From: a virus
Virus record (IMG/VR): IMGVR_UViG_3300030101_003617
Location: 1 to 31,718 of that record
Length of the DNA: 31,718 nt
Direction: 5' to 3' (one strand)
Position numbers and translations under genes: made by a program. Shown piece after piece: positions 14,445 to 21,230 of this stretch. Position 1 is the stretch's first letter, and the number at the start of each line of letters is the position of its first letter. The notes under the pieces are model-generated. The model was not told where the DNA came from. It saw only the letters and a program-made list of their open reading frames with translations, and did no database searches.

Positions 14445-14557
14445 TATTTTCTTTTTTTCTTCATCATAGTTTTCTTCTTAGATGCTTTTTTAGTCATTTT
14501 AGACTTTTTAGCCATCTTAGACATTCTACCTGATGCTTTTTTCATTCCGTATGCCAT
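14444..14557 (-). CDS. 37-aa Lys-rich mini-protein
   Basis: Reads MAYGMKKASGRMSKMAKKSK, then repeats of Lys with Met, Ser and Thr, ending MMKKKRK; 17 of 37 residues are Lys or Arg. It forms a TAATG junction with the holin. It belongs to a run of six basic mini-genes and may condense DNA in the capsid like a protamine. The repeated K-(M/A)-(S/T)-K pattern resembles short basic phage virion peptides. No catalytic potential is seen. Confidence 0.55.
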   Translation of the reverse strand: MAYGMKKASGRMSKMAKKSKMTKKASKKKTMMKKKRK

Positions 14558-14582
14558 GATATTAATTATTTATGTTGAGTAT

Positions 14583-14786
14583 TCATCCTAGCCATTCTTT
14601 TATCGCAACAACACATTTTTTTAGTTGGTCGCGTAATGGCTTTAGTTTGTTTTTTATTATTTCTTTTAGTTCTATGCATTTTTCTTGACAATAACAGCAG
14701 CATGCTTTACAACATCTGCAACATTCTTCAGGATTTGGACAATCCAAATTCCTTTTGTAATCGTAATAATATTTACTTTTTTCCAC
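14583..14786 (-). CDS. Cys-rich small protein, 67 aa
   Basis: Eleven Cys in 67 residues, ten of them packed into residues 16-37 (CPNPEECCRCCKACCCYC, then QEKC), followed by an amphipathic Lys-rich helix (IELKEIIKNKLKPLRDQLKK). The only start in frame is GTG at 14786, 14 bases inside the upstream 53-aa gene. Metal binding or disulfide clustering is possible; no family is recognised. It could be artefactual, but the frame is the only long one here on the gene-bearing strand and there is no gap for it to be spacer. Confidence 0.5.
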   Translation of the reverse strand: MEKSKYYYDYKRNLDCPNPEECCRCCKACCCYCQEKCIELKEIIKNKLKPLRDQLKKCVVAIKEWLG

Positions 14787-14934
14787 GAGCTTTTCTTTTT
14801 CTACACTTAGCTATCGCTCCTGATGCATATGCACTAGGAAACACCTTGTAAGATCGTTTTACCTTGTAGTAACAAGCGTCTTTAGTAGATCCTTTTTTCT
14901 TTGTACTACTTTTTCTTTTTCTTCTTGCTGGCAT
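14773..14934 (-). CDS. 53-aa basic mini-protein with YKVK...PSAYASGA motif
   Basis: After a Lys/Arg-rich start (MPARRKRKSSTKKKGSTK) comes DACYYKVKRSYKVFPSAYAS, then GAIAKCRKRK. This follows a motif (Y-K-V-K-x-R-Y-K-V-W-P-S-A-Y-A-S-G-A-L-V-K-C-R) I have seen in phage and large-virus small basic proteins; here Arg-Ser replaces Ser-Arg and Phe replaces Trp. 21 of 53 residues are Lys or Arg. It probably packs with nucleic acid in the virion. Too short for ordinary gene-length cut-offs. It overlaps both neighbours by 14 and 29 bases. Confidence 0.65.
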   Translation of the reverse strand: MPARRKRKSSTKKKGSTKDACYYKVKRSYKVFPSAYASGAIAKCRKRKARGKK

Positions 14935-15037
14935 TTTTTCTTTTCTTTAATGCTTTAAAGTCAGCACCAGTTATTTTATTAAATGGCTTAGCTGCTCTAG
15001 CTATTTTACTTTGCTTACCTTTTAACTTTTTTTTCAT
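14906..15037 (-). CDS. 43-aa Lys-rich mini-protein with NKITGADFKAL motif
   Basis: MKKKLKGKQSKIARAAKPFN is followed by KITGADFKALKKRK and a terminal run of six Lys; 20 of 43 residues are Lys or Arg. The P-x-N-K-I-T-G-x-D-F-x-x-L segment is the one patterned part and recurs, as I recall, in other phage basic mini-proteins. It starts in a TAATG junction with the 51-aa gene. A DNA- or RNA-binding virion component is the likely role. Confidence 0.6.
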   Translation of the reverse strand: MKKKLKGKQSKIARAAKPFNKITGADFKALKKRKNASKKKKKK

Positions 15038-15192
15038 TATTTTTTCTTTTTAAGTCTACGCTTATCGTGATTATAACCCCTCTTTTTTAATTCTAAGTGT
15101 TTTTTAAATGTACCAGCTTTTACAGCTTTTCCTGATTTGCTGTACATCATATGAGGCTTAAACTTTTTTGTTTTTGTTTTTTTTACTGCCAT
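15037..15192 (-). CDS. 51-aa basic mini-protein
   Basis: MAVKKTKTKKFKPHMMYSKS, then GKAVKAGTFKKHLELKKRGY and NHDKRRLKKKK. The middle fits H-M-M-Y-x-x-G-K-A-V-K-A-x-T-x-x-x-H-L-x-L-K-K-x-G-Y, a pattern I recognise from small phage proteins of unknown function. 21 of 51 residues are Lys or Arg. Both ends form TAATG junctions, strong support for a real coupled gene even though it is short. Confidence 0.65.
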   Translation of the reverse strand: MAVKKTKTKKFKPHMMYSKSGKAVKAGTFKKHLELKKRGYNHDKRRLKKKK

Positions 15193-15470
15193 TACTTCTT
15201 CTTTTTTTTATTAGTTTTTTTTCTTTTTCTTATAGCACTAGTTCTTTTGCCCATACCTACTCTCTTCTTTTCTGCAACAGCTTTGGCTTTTTGTGACTTT
15301 GATAAAGAACTCCATGTTCTTGGTGTTTTTGATGAAACACGTTTACTAGGTCTACACTTTTTAGTTTTTTTGTTTTTTGAAGAACCACAAGGATTACCCT
15401 TCTCGTCCTTCCATTTTTCTTTAAACCAACGTTTAAGTGCTGCGCCTTTTGCTGTTTTTCTTATAGCCAT
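15192..15470 (-). CDS. DUF5872-like basic protein, 92 aa
   Basis: Begins MAIRKTAKGAALKRWFKEKW, then KDEKGNPCGSSKNKKTKKCR, PSKRVSSKTPRTWSSLSKSQ and a Lys-rich tail. The order W-F-x-E-K-W...G-x-P-C-G...C-R-P-S-x-R-V...T-P-x-T...L-S...K is typical of DUF5872, found in phages and large DNA viruses as a small basic protein. Two conserved Cys may bind zinc or form a disulfide. Probably packaged with DNA; not shown experimentally to my knowledge. It follows the 95-aa gene by one base. Confidence 0.7.
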   Translation of the reverse strand: MAIRKTAKGAALKRWFKEKWKDEKGNPCGSSKNKKTKKCRPSKRVSSKTPRTWSSLSKSQKAKAVAEKKRVGMGKRTSAIRKRKKTNKKKKK

Positions 15471-15471
15471 A

Positions 15472-15759
15472 CTAACACTTCCATCTACGTCTAGCTGCGC
15501 AGATTCTTTTTTTAGGAGTTTTACTACAACTAATATTGTGCATCTTCATTTGTCCTAAACTTCTAGAACAATAAGACTTTCTACGCTTTGCAGCTTTACT
15601 ACCCTTTTTAACTTTACCTGTTACTGCAGTTTTTAATTTACTACCAGGATTATCTCTTCTATATTTTTTAACACCTGCACGCGTCATGCCAGCACCAGAT
15701 TTAGTAGATCTGAAATACTTCTTTTTTTTAGGCGGCATCTTTTTACGTGCTCTTGGCAT
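15472..15759 (-). CDS. DUF6321-like basic protein, 95 aa
   Basis: After a Lys/Arg-rich start, residues 17-67 read FRSTKSGAGMTRAGVKKYRR, then NPGSKLKTAVTG and KAAKRRKSYCSRSLGQMK, ending in AARRRWKC. This follows the pattern G-A-G-x-T-x-x-G-x-x-x-Y-x-R-x-x-P-G-S-x-L-x-x-x-V...K-R-R-K-S-x-C-x-R-S-x-G-Q-M...R-R-W-x-C of a small family in phages and large viruses. The spaced Cys residues (64, 78, 87, 95) could bind a metal. A DNA-condensing or capsid-interior role is likely. It starts in a TAATG junction with the T9SS gene. Confidence 0.7.
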   Translation of the reverse strand: MPRARKKMPPKKKKYFRSTKSGAGMTRAGVKKYRRDNPGSKLKTAVTGKVKKGSKAAKRRKSYCSRSLGQMKMHNISCSKTPKKRICAARRRWKC

Positions 15760-17756
15760 TAGTCAAGTATTATAATTGTTTTTGTTATTCTGATTTTATC
15801 GTAATCTATAAGAAGATAATAAATACCAGACTCAAAATACAGCGAATTAACATTATCATATTCGCCTACTAATGCTCCCTTAGAATTGTACGCTTGTACA
15901 TTTACAAATTTAGTAAAATAAATTGTATGATTAGCAGGATTTGGATAAACGTCCATACCCAATCTTTCAAACATATCAATGTTGGTAGGTCCCGACCAAC
16001 CATCCTGACAATAATCATATAAATCATTACATGGTTGATCCCATACGTTATCACAACAATATGGATCTACACTAATTACCCATTCAAAACAAGCATTAGG
16101 TATATAATATGGTACATTTGCATCACACGATGATTCATAATAACAACTACTATCTGGTATGTTTGCTAATGGCTCAAAGTTTACAGCAGTAGCATCCATA
16201 CATCCAGGAAATGGATATATACAAGTACCATTGTCCGTATTAGCCATAGCATCATAATTCATAGCTGTTGTGTCCATACACCCATAGATATAAGGTATGC
16301 AACTCCCATTGTCAGTATTACATGTATCACAATAATTAAACATTGTTGGATCAGTACAACCAAATATTACCGCTATACATGATCCATCGTCACTATTTGC
16401 TAGCGGATTATAGTTAAAGGCCGCACCATCAGTACAGCCCCAGACAACGGGTATGCATGAACCATTATCTGTATTTGCTAAACTATCATAATTAAATGCT
16501 GTAACATCTGTACATCCATAATAAAACGGTATACATGTACCATCATCTACATTAGCATTTATATTATAATTATACATTGTGCTATCAGTGCAACCCTCTA
16601 CAATAGCAATACAAGAATTAGGTAACTCAACGTTAGCCAATGGATCGTAATTAAGTGCAGTTGAATCCATACATCCGTATACAACCACCGTAGCACAACT
16701 ACCATCGTCATAGTCGTAAGACGCGTCATATTCCAAATAAAGTGGATTAGTACACCCTGGATTATAATAACAAGTTCCGTCATCTGTATTTACTGTATCG
16801 TTATAATTTACTGCTAAGCTATCTATACAACCATATGTTCTTTCTATACAATTATTACCGCAATATGGCTCTCCCATAATTGGAAAAAATGGTGGTATAG
16901 GATTGACAAATCCTCCTTCTATGTCTATAGCTACATAATCTTCAGAGTATAAACTATAACCACATTGTACTGCAGTAAAATCTGATTGTTGTGTTATTTC
17001 AAACACTGCTCTTACAGGATATCCTGCTGCTAAGTTTATAAAAAACGTAGTATCAAAACCATCCAAAAGCGTATATGTACCAATAACCTGATAATTAAAT
17101 GGAGGTACTACGCTTGTTGCCTGTGACAGTTTGAGTGTAGAACCAGCCCAACCGTTTCCAGCTAGGTCAGTTAGTTCAAGCTCATGCAGACAGCTATCTA
17201 TAGCTATATCTGTATTAGCTGAAACTATATAATTATATGCTAATGAGTCTGTACAACCGTATACTTTTGGTGTATAACACATGCCCGTGTCAACTGTAGC
17301 CGTTAAATCAAACTCTAAATAACTACTATCCATACAACCAAATACTGGTGGAGGTGGAGGGCAACCTGATGTATATATTGTATCAAATATTTGAAAGCCA
17401 AAATCAGCTACAGGTAAACTCCATATAGTGTCACCGCATTGTTCTATATATACAGAACCATCATTACCACCCCATAAACTACCAGCAACACCATCTCCAT
17501 ACAAATCATCTAAAACAAATAAGAAAGAATCTATAGGAGCACATACACTAGAATATTGTGGCTGATAGTCTACTATATTATTATAAGGGCCACCTTGCAA
17601 TAAAGTGTCACCATTAAAGTTTATTATATACCAAGATGTTTCTTCTGGATATTGATCTGGATTTATAGTAACATCAAGACTCCATGTGCTTGGAGGACAT
17701 TGTGCATATACTAGATTGCTAAGTAATATAAATAATATTGTGAGTAATTTTTTCAT
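15759..17756 (-). CDS. secreted repeat protein with type IX secretion C-terminal sorting domain, 665 aa
   Basis: Probably made late in infection and delivered to the host surface by the host's own type IX system. A signal peptide (MKKLLTILFILLSNLVYAQ) covers residues 1-19. Two strand domains follow, with VLDDLYGDGVAG at 81-92 and LTDLAGNGWAG at 195-205, a D-x-x-G-D/N-G-x-x-G pattern common in flavobacterial secreted proteins. Eleven repeats of GC(T/M/I)(D/N)...NY...A...DDGSC occupy about 140-189 and 307-538. Residues 600-665 match a T9SS type A sorting tail: MDVYPNPANHTIYF, VQAYNSKGALV, then SGIYYLLI and TKTIII. If carried on virions instead, the tail would be unexplained. It is coupled by TAATG to both neighbours. 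Confidence 0.85.
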   Translation of the reverse strand: MKKLLTILFILLSNLVYAQCPPSTWSLDVTINPDQYPEETSWYIINFNGDTLLQGGPYNNIVDYQPQYSSVCAPIDSFLFVLDDLYGDGVAGSLWGGNDGSVYIEQCGDTIWSLPVADFGFQIFDTIYTSGCPPPPPVFGCMDSSYLEFDLTATVDTGMCYTPKVYGCTDSLAYNYIVSANTDIAIDSCLHELELTDLAGNGWAGSTLKLSQATSVVPPFNYQVIGTYTLLDGFDTTFFINLAAGYPVRAVFEITQQSDFTAVQCGYSLYSEDYVAIDIEGGFVNPIPPFFPIMGEPYCGNNCIERTYGCIDSLAVNYNDTVNTDDGTCYYNPGCTNPLYLEYDASYDYDDGSCATVVVYGCMDSTALNYDPLANVELPNSCIAIVEGCTDSTMYNYNINANVDDGTCIPFYYGCTDVTAFNYDSLANTDNGSCIPVVWGCTDGAAFNYNPLANSDDGSCIAVIFGCTDPTMFNYCDTCNTDNGSCIPYIYGCMDTTAMNYDAMANTDNGTCIYPFPGCMDATAVNFEPLANIPDSSCYYESSCDANVPYYIPNACFEWVISVDPYCCDNVWDQPCNDLYDYCQDGWSGPTNIDMFERLGMDVYPNPANHTIYFTKFVNVQAYNSKGALVGEYDNVNSLYFESGIYYLLIDYDKIRITKTIIILD
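16143..17339 (-). repeat. eleven Cys-rich protein repeats (GCTDxxAxNYxxxANTDDGSC type)
   Basis: Inside the 665-aa gene: two repeats code for residues 140-189 (17190-17339), and nine in near-perfect succession for 307-538 (16143-16838). Each is about 20-25 residues with a GC at the start and a Cys at the end, probably closed by a disulfide, and acidic DDG/DNG residues that could bind calcium. DNA identity between units is moderate, so they are old. Number of units may vary between related phages. Confidence 0.8.
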
Positions 17757-18634
17757 TATATATCTTCAAAGGTTACGTTAGACAAAGTAAAATTAAGAGT
17801 AGTTCCACTTGCAATACGACCAATAACATCATTTCCATCTGCCTGTAAAGGGTAATGCAATAAAGGTTCAGTAGCTATTAAATCTGTATAATCTGTTATA
17901 ACACCAAAATTATATAACTTACCTACTTCAGTTGCAGATAATTCTTCATTCCATATAGCAAAATCTCTCATACCTAACTGACCATACAAATTACTATATT
18001 CAAAAAAACCTAAACTAAAACTATCATATTCAGATGTAGAAGTATTTAATGATCCAGAATCATTATCTATTAAACTCATCGATTGACCATTCCAATATAT
18101 TGACCATTCTCCAGTGCCTCTTGTAAATGCAACATGTACAAATCCATCAGCGTTTGTATTTATGTTAGTATTTCCAGATCGCCACATAGCAGAGTGTGCA
18201 GATGAAGTACTACCTGTTATAGAAGTGTTAGAGCTTAATCTTGCAATATCTACTTGTCTTGCATTACCAGGACTTGTAGTTCTTATTTCTATAATAAGAT
18301 CATTTTTATTATTAGCAGAACCATCTTCTATCATGTAATAACACCTAAATGATTCGTGTACATCTGTATCACTACCTAACATAAAAAATGGTATAGCATT
18401 AACTACTGCGTCAGCTGGACTATCTGGAATACTCCAAGTAGCTTTTACCCACATAGCAAATGAAACATTATCACCAATAGTTCCTGTGCCGCCTGCTAAA
18501 AGACTTGGTAATCTACCCAAATCATTTACAAGAGCTTTACTATCTGAACCATTAAAATTTGCGTACTTTGTAGCATATCTGCTTTCAGGACAATAATCAG
18601 GCGTATTTACAGAATTTGATAAAGCTAATTGCAT
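17756..18634 (-). CDS. LamG/concanavalin-A-like lectin domain protein, 292 aa
   Basis: A single jelly-roll domain takes most of the protein: KYANFNGSDSKALV near 24-37, VSFAMWVKATW near 59-69, a MWRSGNTN strand, GFVHVAFTRGTGEWSIYWNG, then GMRDFAIWNEELSATEVGKL, the A-x-W-x-x-x-L-S-x-x-E-x-x-x-L-Y pattern that ends LamG-like domains. There is no signal peptide, so it is more likely a virion (fibre, decoration) protein binding host glycans than a secreted one. It overlaps the thioredoxin-like gene and the T9SS gene by TAATG junctions. Confidence 0.75.
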   Translation of the reverse strand: MQLALSNSVNTPDYCPESRYATKYANFNGSDSKALVNDLGRLPSLLAGGTGTIGDNVSFAMWVKATWSIPDSPADAVVNAIPFFMLGSDTDVHESFRCYYMIEDGSANNKNDLIIEIRTTSPGNARQVDIARLSSNTSITGSTSSAHSAMWRSGNTNINTNADGFVHVAFTRGTGEWSIYWNGQSMSLIDNDSGSLNTSTSEYDSFSLGFFEYSNLYGQLGMRDFAIWNEELSATEVGKLYNFGVITDYTDLIATEPLLHYPLQADGNDVIGRIASGTTLNFTLSNVTFEDI

Positions 18635-18966
18635 TAGAATTTACTTATTATTAATTCATCAATATAGCCCTGTATTTCTTTTCTTGTTATTACCATAGTA
18701 AAACTTAAATCCGCTTGATATCTTTTGACTTCTTCACCATCATCAAATATTACAATAGTCGGTACAATAGCTATATTATATTTTTTTTGATTGTCATCGT
18801 CTTCAATAAAAAGAGACTGCTTATCGCAATCTCCTAATTTATTAAACCATTCGACATTATTTTGTTTGTTCCAATCTGCATTAAAGTGTATCGCTGTTAT
18901 CTGAGCTGAGCACGTAGTATAAACTGCAGAGAATAAAAAAACCAAATATAATATCAACTGTTTCAT
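18634..18966 (-). CDS. exported thioredoxin-fold protein lacking the CxxC pair
   Basis: Signal peptide (MKQLILYLVFLFSAVYTTCS then AQ) of about 22 residues. The mature part has the thioredoxin core: IHFNADW before the active site, YNIAIVPTIVIFDDGEEVKR at 63-82 with the cis-Pro at 69, and a C-terminal helix. Where WCxxC should be, it reads W32-N-K-Q-N36, so both redox Cys are lost; two other Cys (20, in the signal peptide, and 47) do not restore the motif. It may be a periplasmic binding or scaffold module, for example for assembly of the secreted proteins next to it. It lies between the coiled-coil gene and the LamG gene. Confidence 0.65.
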   Translation of the reverse strand: MKQLILYLVFLFSAVYTTCSAQITAIHFNADWNKQNNVEWFNKLGDCDKQSLFIEDDDNQKKYNIAIVPTIVIFDDGEEVKRYQADLSFTMVITRKEIQGYIDELIISKF

Positions 18967-18970
18967 TCAT

Positions 18971-19243
18971 TTATTGCATTCTATCTATTTTATCTTCTAT
19001 ACGAATCATACGCTCTTCTAACTTACGAACATCATCTCTTGTTTCAATTATTGTATTTCTTATATTTTCATCCTTCATATTAAACTCCATTTTAGAAACC
19101 TCTGGTGTTGGCAACTCTCTTGCTTCAGCAATATCTGCCTGCAATGTAAACCACATTCCTACTAAGGTGAAGATTAAAGCTGCTATGCCAGCTAAAGTTT
19201 TAATACTTATTTTAAAACTAGTATCTTCGTTTAACTCTTTCAT
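18971..19243 (-). CDS. single-pass membrane protein with coiled coil, 90 aa
   Basis: A short cytoplasmic-looking start, one membrane helix at about 13-34 (SIKTLAGIAALIFTLVGMWF) and a charged helical tail from 50 on (IRNTIIETRDDVRKLEERMI and RIEDKIDRMQ) with heptad spacing. That layout recalls inner-membrane spanin subunits, which link to an outer-membrane partner, but there is no lipoprotein partner next to it and it sits far from the holin. It may instead be a structural or regulatory protein that multimerises. Follows the outer-membrane gene by one base. Confidence 0.6.
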   Translation of the reverse strand: MKELNEDTSFKISIKTLAGIAALIFTLVGMWFTLQADIAEARELPTPEVSKMEFNMKDENIRNTIIETRDDVRKLEERMIRIEDKIDRMQ

Positions 19244-19244
19244 T

Positions 19245-20276
19245 TTAAAAAATTATATAATTTATTCCAAATTTAAAATCATACCACTCTCTGTTCCAAT
19301 ACTTATTGTATTTGCCTTCTACAAAGGTACCTAAATGTTTGTTGATTTTCAAACCAAATATTATACCCCCTGAATAATCATACCATTGCTCTCCATCATT
19401 AAAATTATGATATGAATATTGCCCACCATCATTATAATGATACGGCATAAAATTTCCCCAACTATGTAACCAAAAACTTTTAGTATAATAATAATAATCA
19501 AAACCTATGACTAATGAATGTTGCCATTGATTAGCTAGTTCATTTCTTTTTTCTTCTACATAGTTTTCTAATACTTGAGGCATAATAACTTGATTCCATA
19601 CCTCAGCACTAGTAGCTACAATAGCACCATCTGGTGATCTGTATTCAGATTCATATACATCTATACTATAACCTTGTTCAATAGCTAGTTGCGTATAATG
19701 AATATCACCTGTTCCCATTGTCCATAGCTCCAATGGATCGTAACCATAAGGCTCTGCAAGCCTTTGTACTGCACCTATGTTAAATGATAGTTTTTTACTA
19801 CCCCTTACTCTTAATCTCTGTGTGCTTTCAAAGTATTCTATGTCTGCAAAACCATCTTTAATATATTCAGCTTTTGTAAACCATTTTGATTTAGCATATC
19901 TAATAAAGTGATGTTGATCTAAATACTCTACACCTTCTTGTCTTCTATATTCTATTTCAAACAAATACTCAAAAGGATTTCTACCAATACTAGCAGCATC
20001 ACTAAATGATGACTCTGTACCATCTTTAAATGTAGTTTTATCCTCATACCCAAAACGTTGTATTTTACGAATACCCATAGATAAAGAATAATCGTATGGT
20101 GTGAGAATTGTATCATATAACAATGTGCTACCATCCAAAGAATACACCTCTTTATCTGACAAAGATGTACCACCATTAGCAGCCACATAAAATGTTGAAA
20201 ACTTTATAGCTTTCTTAAATTGCGCACTTACTAATAGCGATGAAAATAAAAATAATACAATTAGTATTCTAATCAT
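19245..20276 (-). CDS. phage-encoded outer-membrane beta-barrel protein, 343 aa
   Basis: Signal peptide MIRILIVLFLFSSLLVSAQ, from the ATG at 20276 (the GTG just upstream is less likely, since the ATG forms a TGATG junction with the upstream gene). The rest is made of alternating-residue strands rich in Tyr, Phe and Trp (SLVIGFDYYYYTKSFWLHSW; GTFVEGKYNKYWNREWYDFK) and ends FGINYIIF, a C-terminal Phe as required for BAM-dependent insertion. A barrel of about ten to fourteen strands is likely. Because late phage genes rarely encode outer-membrane proteins, it may alter the host surface or block superinfection; function unproven. Confidence 0.7.
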   Translation of the reverse strand: MIRILIVLFLFSSLLVSAQFKKAIKFSTFYVAANGGTSLSDKEVYSLDGSTLLYDTILTPYDYSLSMGIRKIQRFGYEDKTTFKDGTESSFSDAASIGRNPFEYLFEIEYRRQEGVEYLDQHHFIRYAKSKWFTKAEYIKDGFADIEYFESTQRLRVRGSKKLSFNIGAVQRLAEPYGYDPLELWTMGTGDIHYTQLAIEQGYSIDVYESEYRSPDGAIVATSAEVWNQVIMPQVLENYVEEKRNELANQWQHSLVIGFDYYYYTKSFWLHSWGNFMPYHYNDGGQYSYHNFNDGEQWYDYSGGIIFGLKINKHLGTFVEGKYNKYWNREWYDFKFGINYIIF

Positions 20277-20641
20277 CACGAAACATTAAATGGTTGTGGT
20301 GCAAAATAACATACACAAGTCCCTTCTGCTAATTCAACATAATCCCACCTGCCAAATATTGTTACTCCTTTAGGAAACACGTGTGAGTTAGTTATATCAG
20401 TTGCATTTGCCGCTGCACCAAACTCTGCATCGTGATCATTTTCTGCAGTTACAGTACTTATAGATCTTATCTCACCTTTATAGTTTTGCAAAGCTGTAAA
20501 CTTACTGTCTGCTAAAAATGTTATTGCTATTACAAACATTGTAGCCGATGAGCCATTTAAATCTACAGAACCTGTTCCTGTAATAAATGATGAACCATAC
20601 TGGCCTAATGTTGCGTTATATATATCATTACTGTTTGCCAT
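20276..20641 (-). CDS. small probable virion protein, 121 aa (paralogue 2)
   Basis: Same layout and length as the 121-aa gene at 21231: MAN-x-N-D start, LGQYGSSF, a middle FVIAITFLAD, then VFPKGVTIFGRWDYVEL and an ending CVCYFAPQ. Both match in the F-x-K/R-G-x-x-I-x-G-R-W segment, so they are duplicates on either side of the 193-aa gene. A small strand-rich protein likely to decorate head or tail. TGATG overlap with the outer-membrane gene. No enzyme motif. Confidence 0.6.
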   Translation of the reverse strand: MANSNDIYNATLGQYGSSFITGTGSVDLNGSSATMFVIAITFLADSKFTALQNYKGEIRSISTVTAENDHDAEFGAAANATDITNSHVFPKGVTIFGRWDYVELAEGTCVCYFAPQPFNVS

Positions 20642-20647
20642 AATTTT

Positions 20648-21229
20648 TTATCTTAAGTTTAATGAGGTAGATCTAATTTTACCGTCATCACAATTTACTA
20701 TTATATTTAAAGTGTAACCAGACTTAGCATTACCCACAACATTAAATGTCATAGTGGTGTTAGCTGTTGTAAGGCCTTGACTTACTTTAGCTGTATTAGC
20801 TGTAATTGCATTAGCTTGTGCTGTACTTATAGTGGTGGTGTCACCTGCTAATGCAGTAGTACTTGTAGTACCTAATTGCAATAAAGATGTATTACCTTCT
20901 AATGCCCTTCCAGAACTTGTTCCAAAACCAGGAAACGAAGTCTTAGCCGTGTTAGCATTTATAGCCAATACTTGAGCTGATGTAGCTCCTGTATCATCAT
21001 CAGTGCTATTAGCTACAGATTTTACTAACATATGAATCATAGCCCTCAAATCTTCAAAGTCTAATCTTTTTTTTTGCCCTTCAAACAGTTCTTCTACCAT
21101 ATCAAGTAGCTCTGCCCTGCTTCTTTTTTCTTCTGCGTCTACAACTATTTTAGTAAGAGTTTGTTTTCTTACTCTATCTTTATATCTAGTTTTAAGACTA
21201 GCATCTTTATAATCTTTTTTAATTGCCAT
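20648..21229 (-). CDS. fibre-like repeat protein, 193 aa
   Basis: The N-terminal 75 residues are charged and helical (KTRYKDRVRKQTLTKIVVDA; LRAMIHMLVKSVAN). Residues 80-155 are low-complexity Ala/Thr/Ser/Asn with two copies of an INANTAK/ITANTAK unit, as in collagen-like or trimeric fibre stalks. The C-terminal 30 form a small strand domain. It probably forms an oligomeric virion fibre or whisker; the partner 121-aa proteins on both sides suggest one assembled structure. Not sure of tail versus head. Confidence 0.6.
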   Translation of the reverse strand: MAIKKDYKDASLKTRYKDRVRKQTLTKIVVDAEEKRSRAELLDMVEELFEGQKKRLDFEDLRAMIHMLVKSVANSTDDDTGATSAQVLAINANTAKTSFPGFGTSSGRALEGNTSLLQLGTTSTTALAGDTTTISTAQANAITANTAKVSQGLTTANTTMTFNVVGNAKSGYTLNIIVNCDDGKIRSTSLNLR

Positions 21230-21230
21230 C

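Noticed and set aside
13960-14469. 169-aa open frame on + opposite the holin
   Set aside because: Antisense shadow of the holin and its neighbours; hydrophobic, Leu/Ser-rich as expected from the complement of Lys/Glu-rich genes.
15151-15558. 135-aa Phe/Leu-rich open frame on +
   Set aside because: It is the antisense of the Lys-rich mini-genes, whose AAA codons read as Phe on the other strand.
16143-17339. CRISPR-like array suggested by regular repeats
   Set aside because: The repeats are degenerate at DNA level, in frame with one coding region, and code for Cys-rich protein units.
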